Source of the DNA: Micromonospora sp. AMSO31t
GTDB lineage: Bacteria; Actinomycetota; Actinomycetes; Mycobacteriales; Micromonosporaceae
DNA: 64,000 bases
Assembly (NCBI RefSeq): GCF_008868175.1
Contig: NZ_WBKT01000001.1
Location: forward strand, 59,703-123,702
Reading direction: 5' to 3'
Part shown: in pieces, positions 42,148 through 52,384 of the stretch
How the letters are laid out: each line of letters begins with the position of its first letter
How positions within the stretch are numbered: the stretch's first letter is position 1
Program-made: the position numbers and the translations under genes
The notes under the pieces: generated by a model
What the model saw: only the letters and a program-made list of their open reading frames with translations
Told to the model about the DNA's origin: nothing
Databases searched by the model: none

Positions 42148-42181
42148 GTCCGAAACTGTACGGGGCATGGCGTTCCGGACA
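42147..42181. promoter_or_regulatory. Inverted repeat across the GlxA-type regulator start
   Basis: TGTCCGAAAC (42147-42156) and GTTCCGGACA (42172-42181) are inverted repeats with one mismatch, separated by 15 bases. The repeat touches the regulator's start codon and lies about 60 bases before the divergent saccharopine-dehydrogenase-like gene. A dimeric regulator bound here could block both genes. Confidence 0.45.
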
Positions 42182-42242
42182 CTGGCCGGGAGCCGGCCGC
42201 CGCTGGAGGATCTTCTCAGTCGATCTTCGAGGAGGGATCCAG

Positions 42243-43286
42243 ATGGGTTCGGGTCAGACCGTGGCGGTGTTCGGCGCGTACGGGCACACGGGGCGGTTCG
42301 TGGTGACGGAGTTGCGCGCTCGCGGGTTCGTCCCGCTCCTGCTCGGCCGCGACGCGGGGCGTCTTCGGGCGCTGGCGGCGGCGCATCCGGGGCTCGCGCA
42401 CCGGGTGGCGTCGGCCGGCGACCCGGCCTCGCTCGACCAGGCGTTGCGGGGTGCGGCAGCGGTCGTCAACTGCGCCGGCCCGTTCGCCTCGACCGCGGCC
42501 CCCGTGATCGAAGCGGCCCTGCGCGCCGGCGTCCCGTACGTGGACGTGGCGGCCGAGATCGAGGCCAACGTCGACACGTTCGCGCGCTTCGCCGACCGCG
42601 CCCGGCGCGCGGGCGTCGCGGTGGTCCCGGCGATGGCCTTCTTCGGCGGGCTCGGCGATCTGCTGGTCACCCAGGCGATGGGCGACTGGACGGCCGCCGA
42701 CGAGGCGCACGTCGCGTACGGGCTGAGCAGTTGGCACCCCACGGCGGGAACCCTCGCCTCGGGCACCGTCTCGCGGGAGCGGCGTGACGGCCGGCGGGTC
42801 CGCTACACCGGTGGCCGGCTGGAGTACCACCTCGACGAGGGCGACCTGCCGGTCCTGGACTGGGATTTCCCCACGCCGCTGGGCCCCCGCACCGTCCTCG
42901 GCGGGTTCACGATGGCCGACGTCGTCACCGTCCCCAGCCACCTGTCCATCCCCGAGGTGACCACCTACATGACCACCGACGCCGCCCGGGACCTGGCCGG
43001 CCCGGGCACGCCCGCACCGGCCGCGGTCGACGAACTCGGCCGGTCGGGGCAGACGTTCACGGTCGACGTCGTCGTGCGCTCCGGCGACCGGCGGCGCGGC
43101 GTCGTCGCCAGCGGCCGGGACATCTACGCCGTCAGCGCGCCGCTGGCGGTAGAGGCGGTCCAGCGCATTCTCGCCGGTCGGACGAGGACGACCGGCGTCG
43201 CCTCCGCCGGCGCGATCTTCGACGCGCCCGACTTCCTCCGCGCGCTGTCCGCCCACCTCACGGTGGCCTCGCGTTGGAGCAGTTAG
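42243..43286 (+). CDS. Saccharopine-dehydrogenase-like NAD(P)-binding protein
   Basis: A 347-residue protein of the saccharopine dehydrogenase NADP-binding family. The N-terminal Rossmann motif is TVAVFGAYGHTGRFVVTEL, followed by AAVVNCAGPFASTAAPVIEA and YVDVAAEIEANVDTF. In bacteria these proteins are often trans-acting enoyl reductase-like or of unknown role rather than lysine enzymes. ATG 42243 has GAGGAGGGAT upstream. It is divergent from the GlxA-type regulator, probably its controller, and ends 54 bases before the furA promoter. Substrate unknown. Confidence 0.88.
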   Translation: MGSGQTVAVFGAYGHTGRFVVTELRARGFVPLLLGRDAGRLRALAAAHPGLAHRVASAGDPASLDQALRGAAAVVNCAGPFASTAAPVIEAALRAGVPYVDVAAEIEANVDTFARFADRARRAGVAVVPAMAFFGGLGDLLVTQAMGDWTAADEAHVAYGLSSWHPTAGTLASGTVSRERRDGRRVRYTGGRLEYHLDEGDLPVLDWDFPTPLGPRTVLGGFTMADVVTVPSHLSIPEVTTYMTTDAARDLAGPGTPAPAAVDELGRSGQTFTVDVVVRSGDRRRGVVASGRDIYAVSAPLAVEAVQRILAGRTRTTGVASAGAIFDAPDFLRALSAHLTVASRWSS

Positions 43287-43340
43287 GCGTGGTTCGTCCC
43301 CGATGACGGTATTTTTTGGTGGAGCGAATCGCGGCAAAAC

Positions 43341-46108
<2,768 letters not shown>

Positions 46109-46118
46109 TCCGGCTGGC

Positions 46119-46160
46119 AACGAGCCCCGGTCGATCCACCAGGATCGACCGGGGCTCGTT
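46119..46160 (+). terminator. Very strong stem-loop terminator after katG
   Basis: A perfect 19-bp stem (46119-46137 with 46142-46160; arm begins AACGAGCCCCGGTCGATCC) and an ACCA loop, 11 bases after the katG stop, followed by a short mixed CGTTCG stretch instead of a U-tract. Confidence 0.9.
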
Positions 46161-46329
46161 CGTTCGCCGGCCGGTGCCGGCTCCCGGTCGCCGGCAGGCG
46201 CACCGACCCGGTGTCCGTGGTGGTTTCCGTGGTCAGCACGGAGGCGGCCCGCACCCCGGCCGGGAGAGGCTGTGACCACAGTGATCGGGCCGGCGAGCAA
46301 ACGCCCGGCCCACGAGCGCAGGGGGCACC

Positions 46330-46782
46330 ATGGCCAGCAGCAGGACCAGCGGGTACGACGGATTCACGGCCGAGGAGCGGGCCGCCATGAAGGACCACGC
46401 CCAGGAGCTGAGGGCCGCGGCGCGCCGGGGCTCCCGGGCGGACAAGGAGGCGGAGGCGGAGCGGAGCGTGCTCGCGAAGATCGCCGAGATGCCGCACCCG
46501 GACCGGGTCATGGCCGAGCGCGTCCACGCCGTCGTCACGGCCAGCGCGCCCGTCCTCGCACCGAAGCTCTGGTACGGGATGCCCGCCTACGCGCTGGACG
46601 GCAAGGTCGTCTGCTTCTTCCAGAGCGCGGAGAAGTTCAAGGCGCGCTACGCGACGCTCGGGTTCAGCGACCAGGCGAAGCTGGACGAGGGCGCGATGTG
46701 GGCGAGCGCCTTCGCCCTCACCGAGGTGACGGCCGAGGTGGAGGCGCGCATCGCCGCGCTCGTGAAGCGGGCGGTGAGCTGA
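46330..46782 (+). CDS. DUF1801 (YdhG/YjhX-like) protein
   Basis: A 150-residue protein with the DUF1801 fold: [40 protein letters not shown] and a C-terminal helix. This TBP-like fold is found in small bacterial proteins compared to the iron chaperone frataxin-like YdhG, without a firm function. The N-terminal 50 residues are charged and helical ([20 protein letters not shown]). ATG 46330 follows AGGGGGC. It is isolated between the katG terminator and the AfsR-like gene. Confidence 0.87.
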   Translation: MASSRTSGYDGFTAEERAAMKDHAQELRAAARRGSRADKEAEAERSVLAKIAEMPHPDRVMAERVHAVVTASAPVLAPKLWYGMPAYALDGKVVCFFQSAEKFKARYATLGFSDQAKLDEGAMWASAFALTEVTAEVEARIAALVKRAVS

Positions 46783-46824
46783 GCCGCGCGGCCGGCCGGG
46801 CGCCCGCGTACCGGAACGGGCGGT

Positions 46825-46844
46825 AGCTTGCTCGATCGCAAGCT
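46825..46844. promoter_or_regulatory. Inverted repeat AGCTTGC-N6-GCAAGCT before the AfsR-like gene
   Basis: A perfect 7-bp inverted repeat with a TCGATC spacer, 25 bases before the chosen start of the AfsR-like regulator. Likely a regulatory site for this gene; which protein binds is unknown. AfsR-type factors usually bind direct repeats, so another regulator is possible. Confidence 0.4.
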
Positions 46845-46869
46845 CCGGCCGGCGGACCGGCCCGTTACC

Positions 46870-49692
46870 GTGGCCGCTGTGCGAGCGGAGGCGGGCGACA
46901 CGGTCGGTTTCTCGGTGCTCGGCTCGATCCGGGTCGTCCGCGCCGGCGCCGAGCTGCGTCTGGGCGCCCGCCAGCAGCGCCTGGTGCTCGCGTTGCTGCT
47001 GGCCCGCGGCGGGCTGCCGGTCTCCCTGGCGGAGCTGGTCGACCTGCTCTGGGAGGAGGAGGCCCCGGCCAGCGCCGCGAACGTGGTGCACCGGCACGTC
47101 GGGATGCTCCGGCGGCTGTTCGAGCCCGGCCTGCCGACCCGGGCGCCGGGCCGGCACATCCTCCGCGAGTTGTCGGGCTACCGGCTGCGGGCCGACGAGG
47201 AGTCCCTCGACCTGCTGAGGTTCCGGTCGCTGAGCCGGCGGGCGGCCCGGAGCCTGCGGGACGGCGACGCGGAGTCGGCGCTGCGGCATTCCCTCGACGG
47301 GCTGCGGCTGTGGCGGGGCCGGTGCGCCGCCGGCCTGGAACCGGCCTCCCGCCGGCACCCCGCGTTCCTCGCCGTGGAGGCCGAACGCGCCGAAGCCGTG
47401 CGCCTGGCGGCCGACGCCGCCGAACGTTGCGGCCGGCTGAGCGCGGTGCTGGCGCCGCTGCGGCAGGCCGCCGAGCAGCACCCGTTCGACGAGTCGCTGC
47501 AGAGCCGGTTGCTGCTGGCGCTGGCCGCCGACGGCCGCCAGGCGGAGGCCGTCGAGACGTACCGGGCAGTGCGTGGCCGGCTCGCCGAGGACCTGGGCGT
47601 CGACCCCGGCGAGGAGCTGCGAGAGGCGTACGACCGGGTGCTGCACCAGCGCACCCGGCCGGCACGTACCGGATCGCCGGCCCCACTCCCGCGCCCCGCG
47701 CAGCTGCCGCCGGACCTGCCCTTCTTCAGCGGCCGGGAGGACCTCATCGCGGAGGCCCGCGCGGCGGTCGCGCGCCCGGGCGGGCCGGCGGTGCTCGCGA
47801 TCGACGGCATGCCCGGGATCGGCAAGACCGCCCTTGCCGTCCACCTCGCGCACGGGTTCGCCGCCGGCTACCCGGACGGGCAGCTGTATGTCGACCTGCG
47901 CGGGTACGACGGGCGGGAGCCGGCGATGAGCCCGGCCGAGGCGCTGCGCGGCTTCCTCGGCTCGCTCGGCGTGCCGCAGGAGGGCATTCCCGCCGAGCTG
48001 CACGCCCAGGCGGGCCTGTACCGCAGCAGCCTCGCCGGCCGGCGGCTGCTCATCCTGCTCGACAACTGCCGGGACGCCGAGCAGATCCGGCACCTGCTGC
48101 CCGGCAGCCCCGGCTGTCTGGTGATCGTCACCAGCCGCAGCCGGCTCAGTGGCCTGCTCACCACGGCCGGCGCCCACCCGTTGCCGGTCGGCCTGCCGAG
48201 CGTCGAGGAGGCCCGCGCCGCGCTGTCGCGGCCGCTGGGCGTGAGCCGCGTCGCGGCGGACCCGGCCGCGATCGACGCCATCATCGCCGCCTGCGGGCGG
48301 CTACCGCTCGCGCTGGCCGTGGTGGCCGCCCGCGCGGCGGCCCTACCGGGGACGCCGCCGGCCCAGATCGCCGCGGAGCTGGCCGGAGCGCCCGGGAGTC
48401 TGGACGGCTTCGACAGCGACGACCCGCAGACCGGCCTGCGTGCCGTCTTCTCCTGGTCCTACCGGGCGCTGTCCGCCCCGGCCGCCCGGCTGTTCCGGCT
48501 GCTGCCGATCCATCCCGGCCCCGACATCTCGATCGCCGGCGCGGCGGGCCTGGCTGGCGTCCCGTTGCGGAGCGCGCGAGCACTGCTCGGCGAGCTGAGC
48601 CGCGCGCACCTGATCAGCGAGGACCTGCCGGGCCGCTACCGCACCCACGACCTGCTGCGGGCCTATGCCACGGAACTCGGCGAGGAGAACGACGGCCCGG
48701 CCGAGCGCGCCGCCGCGGAGCTGCGCTGCCTGCAGTTCTACCGGGCCACCGCCTATCGGGCGCACCGATGGCTGCTGACCTCCGAGTACCACCCGGTGAT
48801 CGAGCCGGGGCCGGGTGAGACTCCGCTGCGCTTCGCCGGGCACGGCGACGCCATGCGCTGGTTCACCGCCGAGCGGCAGGTCCTCATCGCGCTGGTCGGC
48901 CGGGCCGCCGGGCAGGGCCGGCACACCGAGGCCTGGCAGCTCGCCCTGGGGATGCAGCACTTCTTCGACCGCAGCGGCCGGTCAGCCGACTGGACGACGA
49001 CCGGCGAGGTGGCGCTCGCGGCCGCCCGGGCGGGCGGCGACCTGGTCGGGCAGGCCCGGATGCACCGCAGCCTGGCCGGGGCGGCCTACTTCCGGCACCA
49101 GCACGAGAGCGCGCTCGCGCATCTCGACCGGGCGGTCGAGCTGCTCGCCCGCCTCGGCCTGTACGGCGAAATGACCCGGGCCGGGATCAACCGGGCGATG
49201 ATCCTCAGCGCCCAGGGGCGGCACGAGGAGGTCGTCCGGGTGCTCACCGCGGCGCTGGGGCCGTGGGCGGCCGGCGACGACAAGCTGCAGGCGGACGTGC
49301 TGGTCATCATGGGCGCGAGCCACGCCGAACTGGGCCGGGGGGACGAGGCCGTGCGCTGCGCCGAGCGGGCGATGGCCCTGTCGCGCGGAGCGCGGTACCG
49401 GTTGGGCATCGCCGAGGCGTGGGAGGTGCTCGGCCAGGGGCATTCCGCCCGCCGGGAGCTCGACAGGGCGGTCGACTGCTGGCGCGAGGCGGCCGTCGCC
49501 TACCAGGAGGCCTCGGCGTCGGCGCCGGCCGCGGAGGTGCTCGCGCTGCTCGGCGACGCCCTCGCCGCCGCGGGCGACCGGGACGCCGCGGTAGGGGCGT
49601 GGCAGGAGGCGCTGGCCCTGATCCCGTACGCGCACACGCCGACCGGGCGGCGGCTGGCCGGCCTGCTCGCGGCGGTCACGCCGAGTCGGTGA
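46870..49692 (+). CDS. AfsR/SARP-like regulator: wHTH-BTAD-NB-ARC-TPR
   Basis: A 940-residue signal-transducing regulator. Residues 1-95 form an OmpR-like winged helix (FSVLGSIRVVRAGAELRLG, ARQQRLVLALLLARGGLPVS), 95-245 a bacterial transcription activation domain, about 280-560 a STAND ATPase with Walker A AIDGMPGIGKTALAV and LLILLDNC, and from 600 a TPR array ending at 935. This is the classical AfsR layout used to switch on secondary metabolism or morphology genes. GTG 46870 is chosen, GTG 46879 is possible. Upstream is a palindrome. An ECF sigma gene and a truncated paralogue follow in the same direction. Confidence 0.92.
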   Translation: MAAVRAEAGDTVGFSVLGSIRVVRAGAELRLGARQQRLVLALLLARGGLPVSLAELVDLLWEEEAPASAANVVHRHVGMLRRLFEPGLPTRAPGRHILRELSGYRLRADEESLDLLRFRSLSRRAARSLRDGDAESALRHSLDGLRLWRGRCAAGLEPASRRHPAFLAVEAERAEAVRLAADAAERCGRLSAVLAPLRQAAEQHPFDESLQSRLLLALAADGRQAEAVETYRAVRGRLAEDLGVDPGEELREAYDRVLHQRTRPARTGSPAPLPRPAQLPPDLPFFSGREDLIAEARAAVARPGGPAVLAIDGMPGIGKTALAVHLAHGFAAGYPDGQLYVDLRGYDGREPAMSPAEALRGFLGSLGVPQEGIPAELHAQAGLYRSSLAGRRLLILLDNCRDAEQIRHLLPGSPGCLVIVTSRSRLSGLLTTAGAHPLPVGLPSVEEARAALSRPLGVSRVAADPAAIDAIIAACGRLPLALAVVAARAAALPGTPPAQIAAELAGAPGSLDGFDSDDPQTGLRAVFSWSYRALSAPAARLFRLLPIHPGPDISIAGAAGLAGVPLRSARALLGELSRAHLISEDLPGRYRTHDLLRAYATELGEENDGPAERAAAELRCLQFYRATAYRAHRWLLTSEYHPVIEPGPGETPLRFAGHGDAMRWFTAERQVLIALVGRAAGQGRHTEAWQLALGMQHFFDRSGRSADWTTTGEVALAAARAGGDLVGQARMHRSLAGAAYFRHQHESALAHLDRAVELLARLGLYGEMTRAGINRAMILSAQGRHEEVVRVLTAALGPWAAGDDKLQADVLVIMGASHAELGRGDEAVRCAERAMALSRGARYRLGIAEAWEVLGQGHSARRELDRAVDCWREAAVAYQEASASAPAAEVLALLGDALAAAGDRDAAVGAWQEALALIPYAHTPTGRRLAGLLAAVTPSR

Positions 49693-49806
49693 CCGGTCGC
49701 GGTCGGCGACGGCACTCGATTCGCACTCGCGCGTCAGTCCAATCGCATCCACCGTCCCTAGGCTCCTGCCTCATTCACCGCTGTCATCGGGGATGGGGGA
49801 GCGACC

Positions 49807-50331
49807 GTGCTGTGGGCACCCGACGGATCACCGGCCGGCCTGGCCGAGCGCATGACCGCGCTGCACGCGGACCACGCCCGCGCCGTGCTGCGTCTCCTGC
49901 TCCTGCTGACCCGACAGCAGCGGCACACCGCCGAGGACCTGCTCCAGGAGACGATGCTGCGGGCCTGGCGGCACCTCGACGCGGTGCCGGCCGAGCCCGA
50001 GGCCGCCCGCCGCTGGCTCCTGACCGTCGCGCGGCGGCTCGTCATCGACGGGGTCCGGAGGCGGCGGGGCCGCCCCACCGAGATCCAGCTCGTCGACATG
50101 ACCTGGATTCCGGCCGGTGACGACACGACCGGCACGGCGCTGGCGTCGTACGCCGTCCGGCGCGCGCTGCGCCGGCTGAGCCCGGCGCAGCGCAGTCTGC
50201 TCTCCGAGGTGTTCCTGGTCGGGCGCTCACCCGAGGAGGTCGCGGGCCGGCTGGGCGTGCCGATCGGCACGGTGAAGTCCCGGACGCACCACGCCCTGCG
50301 CGCCCTGCGCACCGGCCTGAAGGCGGCCTGA
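49807..50331 (+). CDS. ECF RNA polymerase sigma factor (SigL/M-like)
   Basis: A 174-residue ECF sigma factor. Region 2 spans residues about 15-80 (QQRHTAEDLLQETMLRAWRHL, then RWLLTVARRLVIDGVRRRR) and region 4 about 115-165 (LSPAQRSLLSEVFLVGRSPE, EVAGRLGVPIGTVKSRTHHA). No anti-sigma factor gene follows; instead a second AfsR-like gene starts 88 bases later. GTG 49807 has GGGGGAG upstream. Control of its activity is not apparent from sequence; it may be set transcriptionally by the flanking AfsR-like proteins. Confidence 0.93.
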   Translation: MLWAPDGSPAGLAERMTALHADHARAVLRLLLLLTRQQRHTAEDLLQETMLRAWRHLDAVPAEPEAARRWLLTVARRLVIDGVRRRRGRPTEIQLVDMTWIPAGDDTTGTALASYAVRRALRRLSPAQRSLLSEVFLVGRSPEEVAGRLGVPIGTVKSRTHHALRALRTGLKAA

Positions 50332-50419
50332 GCAGGGAACAACCCCGCCGCCGGTCGCACGGCCGGCCCTGCCATGCTGTGCCGATCGTGGCAACCAGCT
50401 CTGTGCGGATCGCGTCCGG

Positions 50420-52384
50420 ATGACCACCTCGCTCTCCTTCGCCGTTCTCGGCCCGGTGCGGGCCTGGCGCGGCCGGTCCGAACTCGACCTGGGCACCCGG
50501 CAGCAGCGGCTCATCCTGGCGTTCCTGCTCGTCCGGGCGGGCGGCACGGCCAGCGTCGCCGAACTGGTCGACCTGCTCTGGGAGGCCGAGCCCCCGCCCA
50601 GCGCGGTCAACGTGGTGCATCGGCACGTCGGGGCGCTGCGGCGGCGCTTCGAGCCGGGCCTGCCGACGCGGGCGGCCGGCTCGGTGCTGATCCGCGACGG
50701 CGCCGAGTACCGGCTGCTCATCGAGGAGGATGGGCTGGACCTGCTGCGCTTCCGGCGCCTGGTCGACCGGGCCCGTGACAGCTCCGGCGCACCGGCCGTC
50801 GAACTCTACCGGGAGGCGCTGGCGCTGTGGCGCGACCGGTGCGCCTCGAGCGTGCGCGCGAGCGGCCGTACCCATCCGGAGTTCGCCGCCGTCGACGGCG
50901 AGTGGTTCGCCGCGGTCCGGGCGGCGACCGACGCCGCCCTGCGGGCCGGCCGCGTCCACGCGGTGCTGCCCGCGATCCGGCTGGCCGCCGAACAGGAGCC
51001 GCTGGACGAGGCACTCCAGGCGCGGCTGCTGCTGGCGCTCGCCGCGGACGGCCGGCGCGCCGAGGCCCTCGCGGCGTACGCCGACATCGAGCACCGGCTC
51101 GCGGACGAGTTGGGCATCCGGCCGGGCGCCGACCTGCGCGCGGCCCGGAACAGCCTGCGCGACCACGGCACTCCGGCCGGTGGGTCCGGGCCGGACGTGC
51201 CGCAGCCGGCGGGCGCCGGTCCGCCGGCGCAGTTGCCGGCCGACCATCCGTTCTTCACCGGCCGCCGGGACCTGGTGGCCGCCGCGGAGGAGCTGCTGGC
51301 CGGTGAGCGGCCGCCCACCGCCCTGGTCGTCGACGGCATGCCCGGCGTGGGGAAGACCGCCCTGGCGGTGCACCTGGCCCACCGGCTCGCCGCCCGCTAC
51401 CCCGACGGGCAGTTGCACGCCGACCTGGGCGGTTTCGGCTCCGGCGACCCGGTGCTGACACCGGCGGAGGCGCTGCGCGGCTTCCTGTGGTCCCTGGGGG
51501 TGGCGCCGGCCGCCATCCCGGCCGAGCTGCACGCCCAGGCCGGCCTCTACCGCAGCATCCTGGCCGAGCGCCGGATGCTGATCCTGCTCGACAACTGCCG
51601 CGACTGGGACCAGGTCCGGCACCTGCTGCCCGGCACCGGCGGCAGTCTCGTCATCGCCACCGGCCGCCGCCGGGTCACCGGCGGGGCCGGCCCGGTGGGA
51701 GCCCACCCGCTGCACCTCGACCTGCTGACCGACGTCGAGGCCCGCGAACTGCTCACCCGCCGGCTCGGCGCTGCGACGGCCGCCGACCCGGCCGCCGTCG
51801 ACGAGATCGTCGCCCGGTGCGGCCGGCTGCCGCTGGCCCTGGCGCTGGTCGCCGCCCGCGCCGTCGGCCGGCCCGCGCTCAGCCTGGCCGCGGTCGCCGG
51901 TGAACTGGCCGGGGCCGACGGCCGGCTGGCCGGCTTCGGGGACGCACACGCCGATCTGGAGGCGACCTTCTCCTGGTCCTACCGAGCCCTCACCCCCGAG
52001 GCGGCCCGGCTCTTCCGGCTGCTGCCCCTGCACCCGGCCCGGGAGCTGAGCACGGAGGCGGCGGCCGCCCTGGCCGGCCGGTCCCCGCGCGCCGCCCGCG
52101 GCCTGCTCGCGGAACTCGCGGCGCACCTGCTCGTGCAGCCCGGCGACGGCCGGTGGCGGACGCACGACCTGCTGTGGGCCTATGCCGCGGAGCTGGGGGA
52201 GGAGCACGACGACGCGGCGGAGCGGGACGCCGCCGCCAAACGGATCCACGACCACCACCAGGTCGGCGCGAGGGGGCACCCGGACGGGCCGGCGGATCCG
52301 CGACCCGCCGGGCCGGTGACCCCGGACGCGGCGCCGGTGGGCGCCGCGTCCGGGACCGCCCTCAGTACCGGTAGGCGCGGATGA
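50420..52384 (+). CDS. AfsR/SARP-like regulator, C-terminally truncated paralogue
   Basis: A 654-residue relative of the regulator at 46870, with the same winged helix (FAVLGPVRAWRGRSELDLG), BTAD and STAND ATPase (VVDGMPGVGKTALAV, RRMLILLDNC), and the shared tail HDLLWAYAAELGEEHDDAAE. The paralogue continues from here into about 300 residues of TPR repeats; this one instead ends in about 45 low-complexity residues read through a transcription terminator (52321-52354) and 23 bases into the 3' end of the convergent protease gene. The natural C-terminus therefore appears lost by deletion. It may still bind DNA, but signal input through TPRs is gone. ATG 50420; no strong ribosome site. Confidence 0.8.
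   Translation: MTTSLSFAVLGPVRAWRGRSELDLGTRQQRLILAFLLVRAGGTASVAELVDLLWEAEPPPSAVNVVHRHVGALRRRFEPGLPTRAAGSVLIRDGAEYRLLIEEDGLDLLRFRRLVDRARDSSGAPAVELYREALALWRDRCASSVRASGRTHPEFAAVDGEWFAAVRAATDAALRAGRVHAVLPAIRLAAEQEPLDEALQARLLLALAADGRRAEALAAYADIEHRLADELGIRPGADLRAARNSLRDHGTPAGGSGPDVPQPAGAGPPAQLPADHPFFTGRRDLVAAAEELLAGERPPTALVVDGMPGVGKTALAVHLAHRLAARYPDGQLHADLGGFGSGDPVLTPAEALRGFLWSLGVAPAAIPAELHAQAGLYRSILAERRMLILLDNCRDWDQVRHLLPGTGGSLVIATGRRRVTGGAGPVGAHPLHLDLLTDVEARELLTRRLGAATAADPAAVDEIVARCGRLPLALALVAARAVGRPALSLAAVAGELAGADGRLAGFGDAHADLEATFSWSYRALTPEAARLFRLLPLHPARELSTEAAAALAGRSPRAARGLLAELAAHLLVQPGDGRWRTHDLLWAYAAELGEEHDDAAERDAAAKRIHDHHQVGARGHPDGPADPRPAGPVTPDAAPVGAASGTALSTGRRG
52321..52354. terminator. Strong stem-loop terminator inside the truncated regulator's reading frame
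   Basis: A perfect 15-bp stem CCCGGACGCGGCGCC / GGCGCCGCGTCCGGG with a GGTG loop, eight bases beyond the stop of the minus-strand protease. It serves the protease; the plus-strand regulator frame runs through it, which argues that the regulator's original end was deleted. Confidence 0.8.

Noticed and set aside
50042..52279. A 745-codon minus-strand frame opposite the second AfsR-like gene
   Set aside because: Antisense shadow; the plus strand carries winged-helix and Walker motifs.
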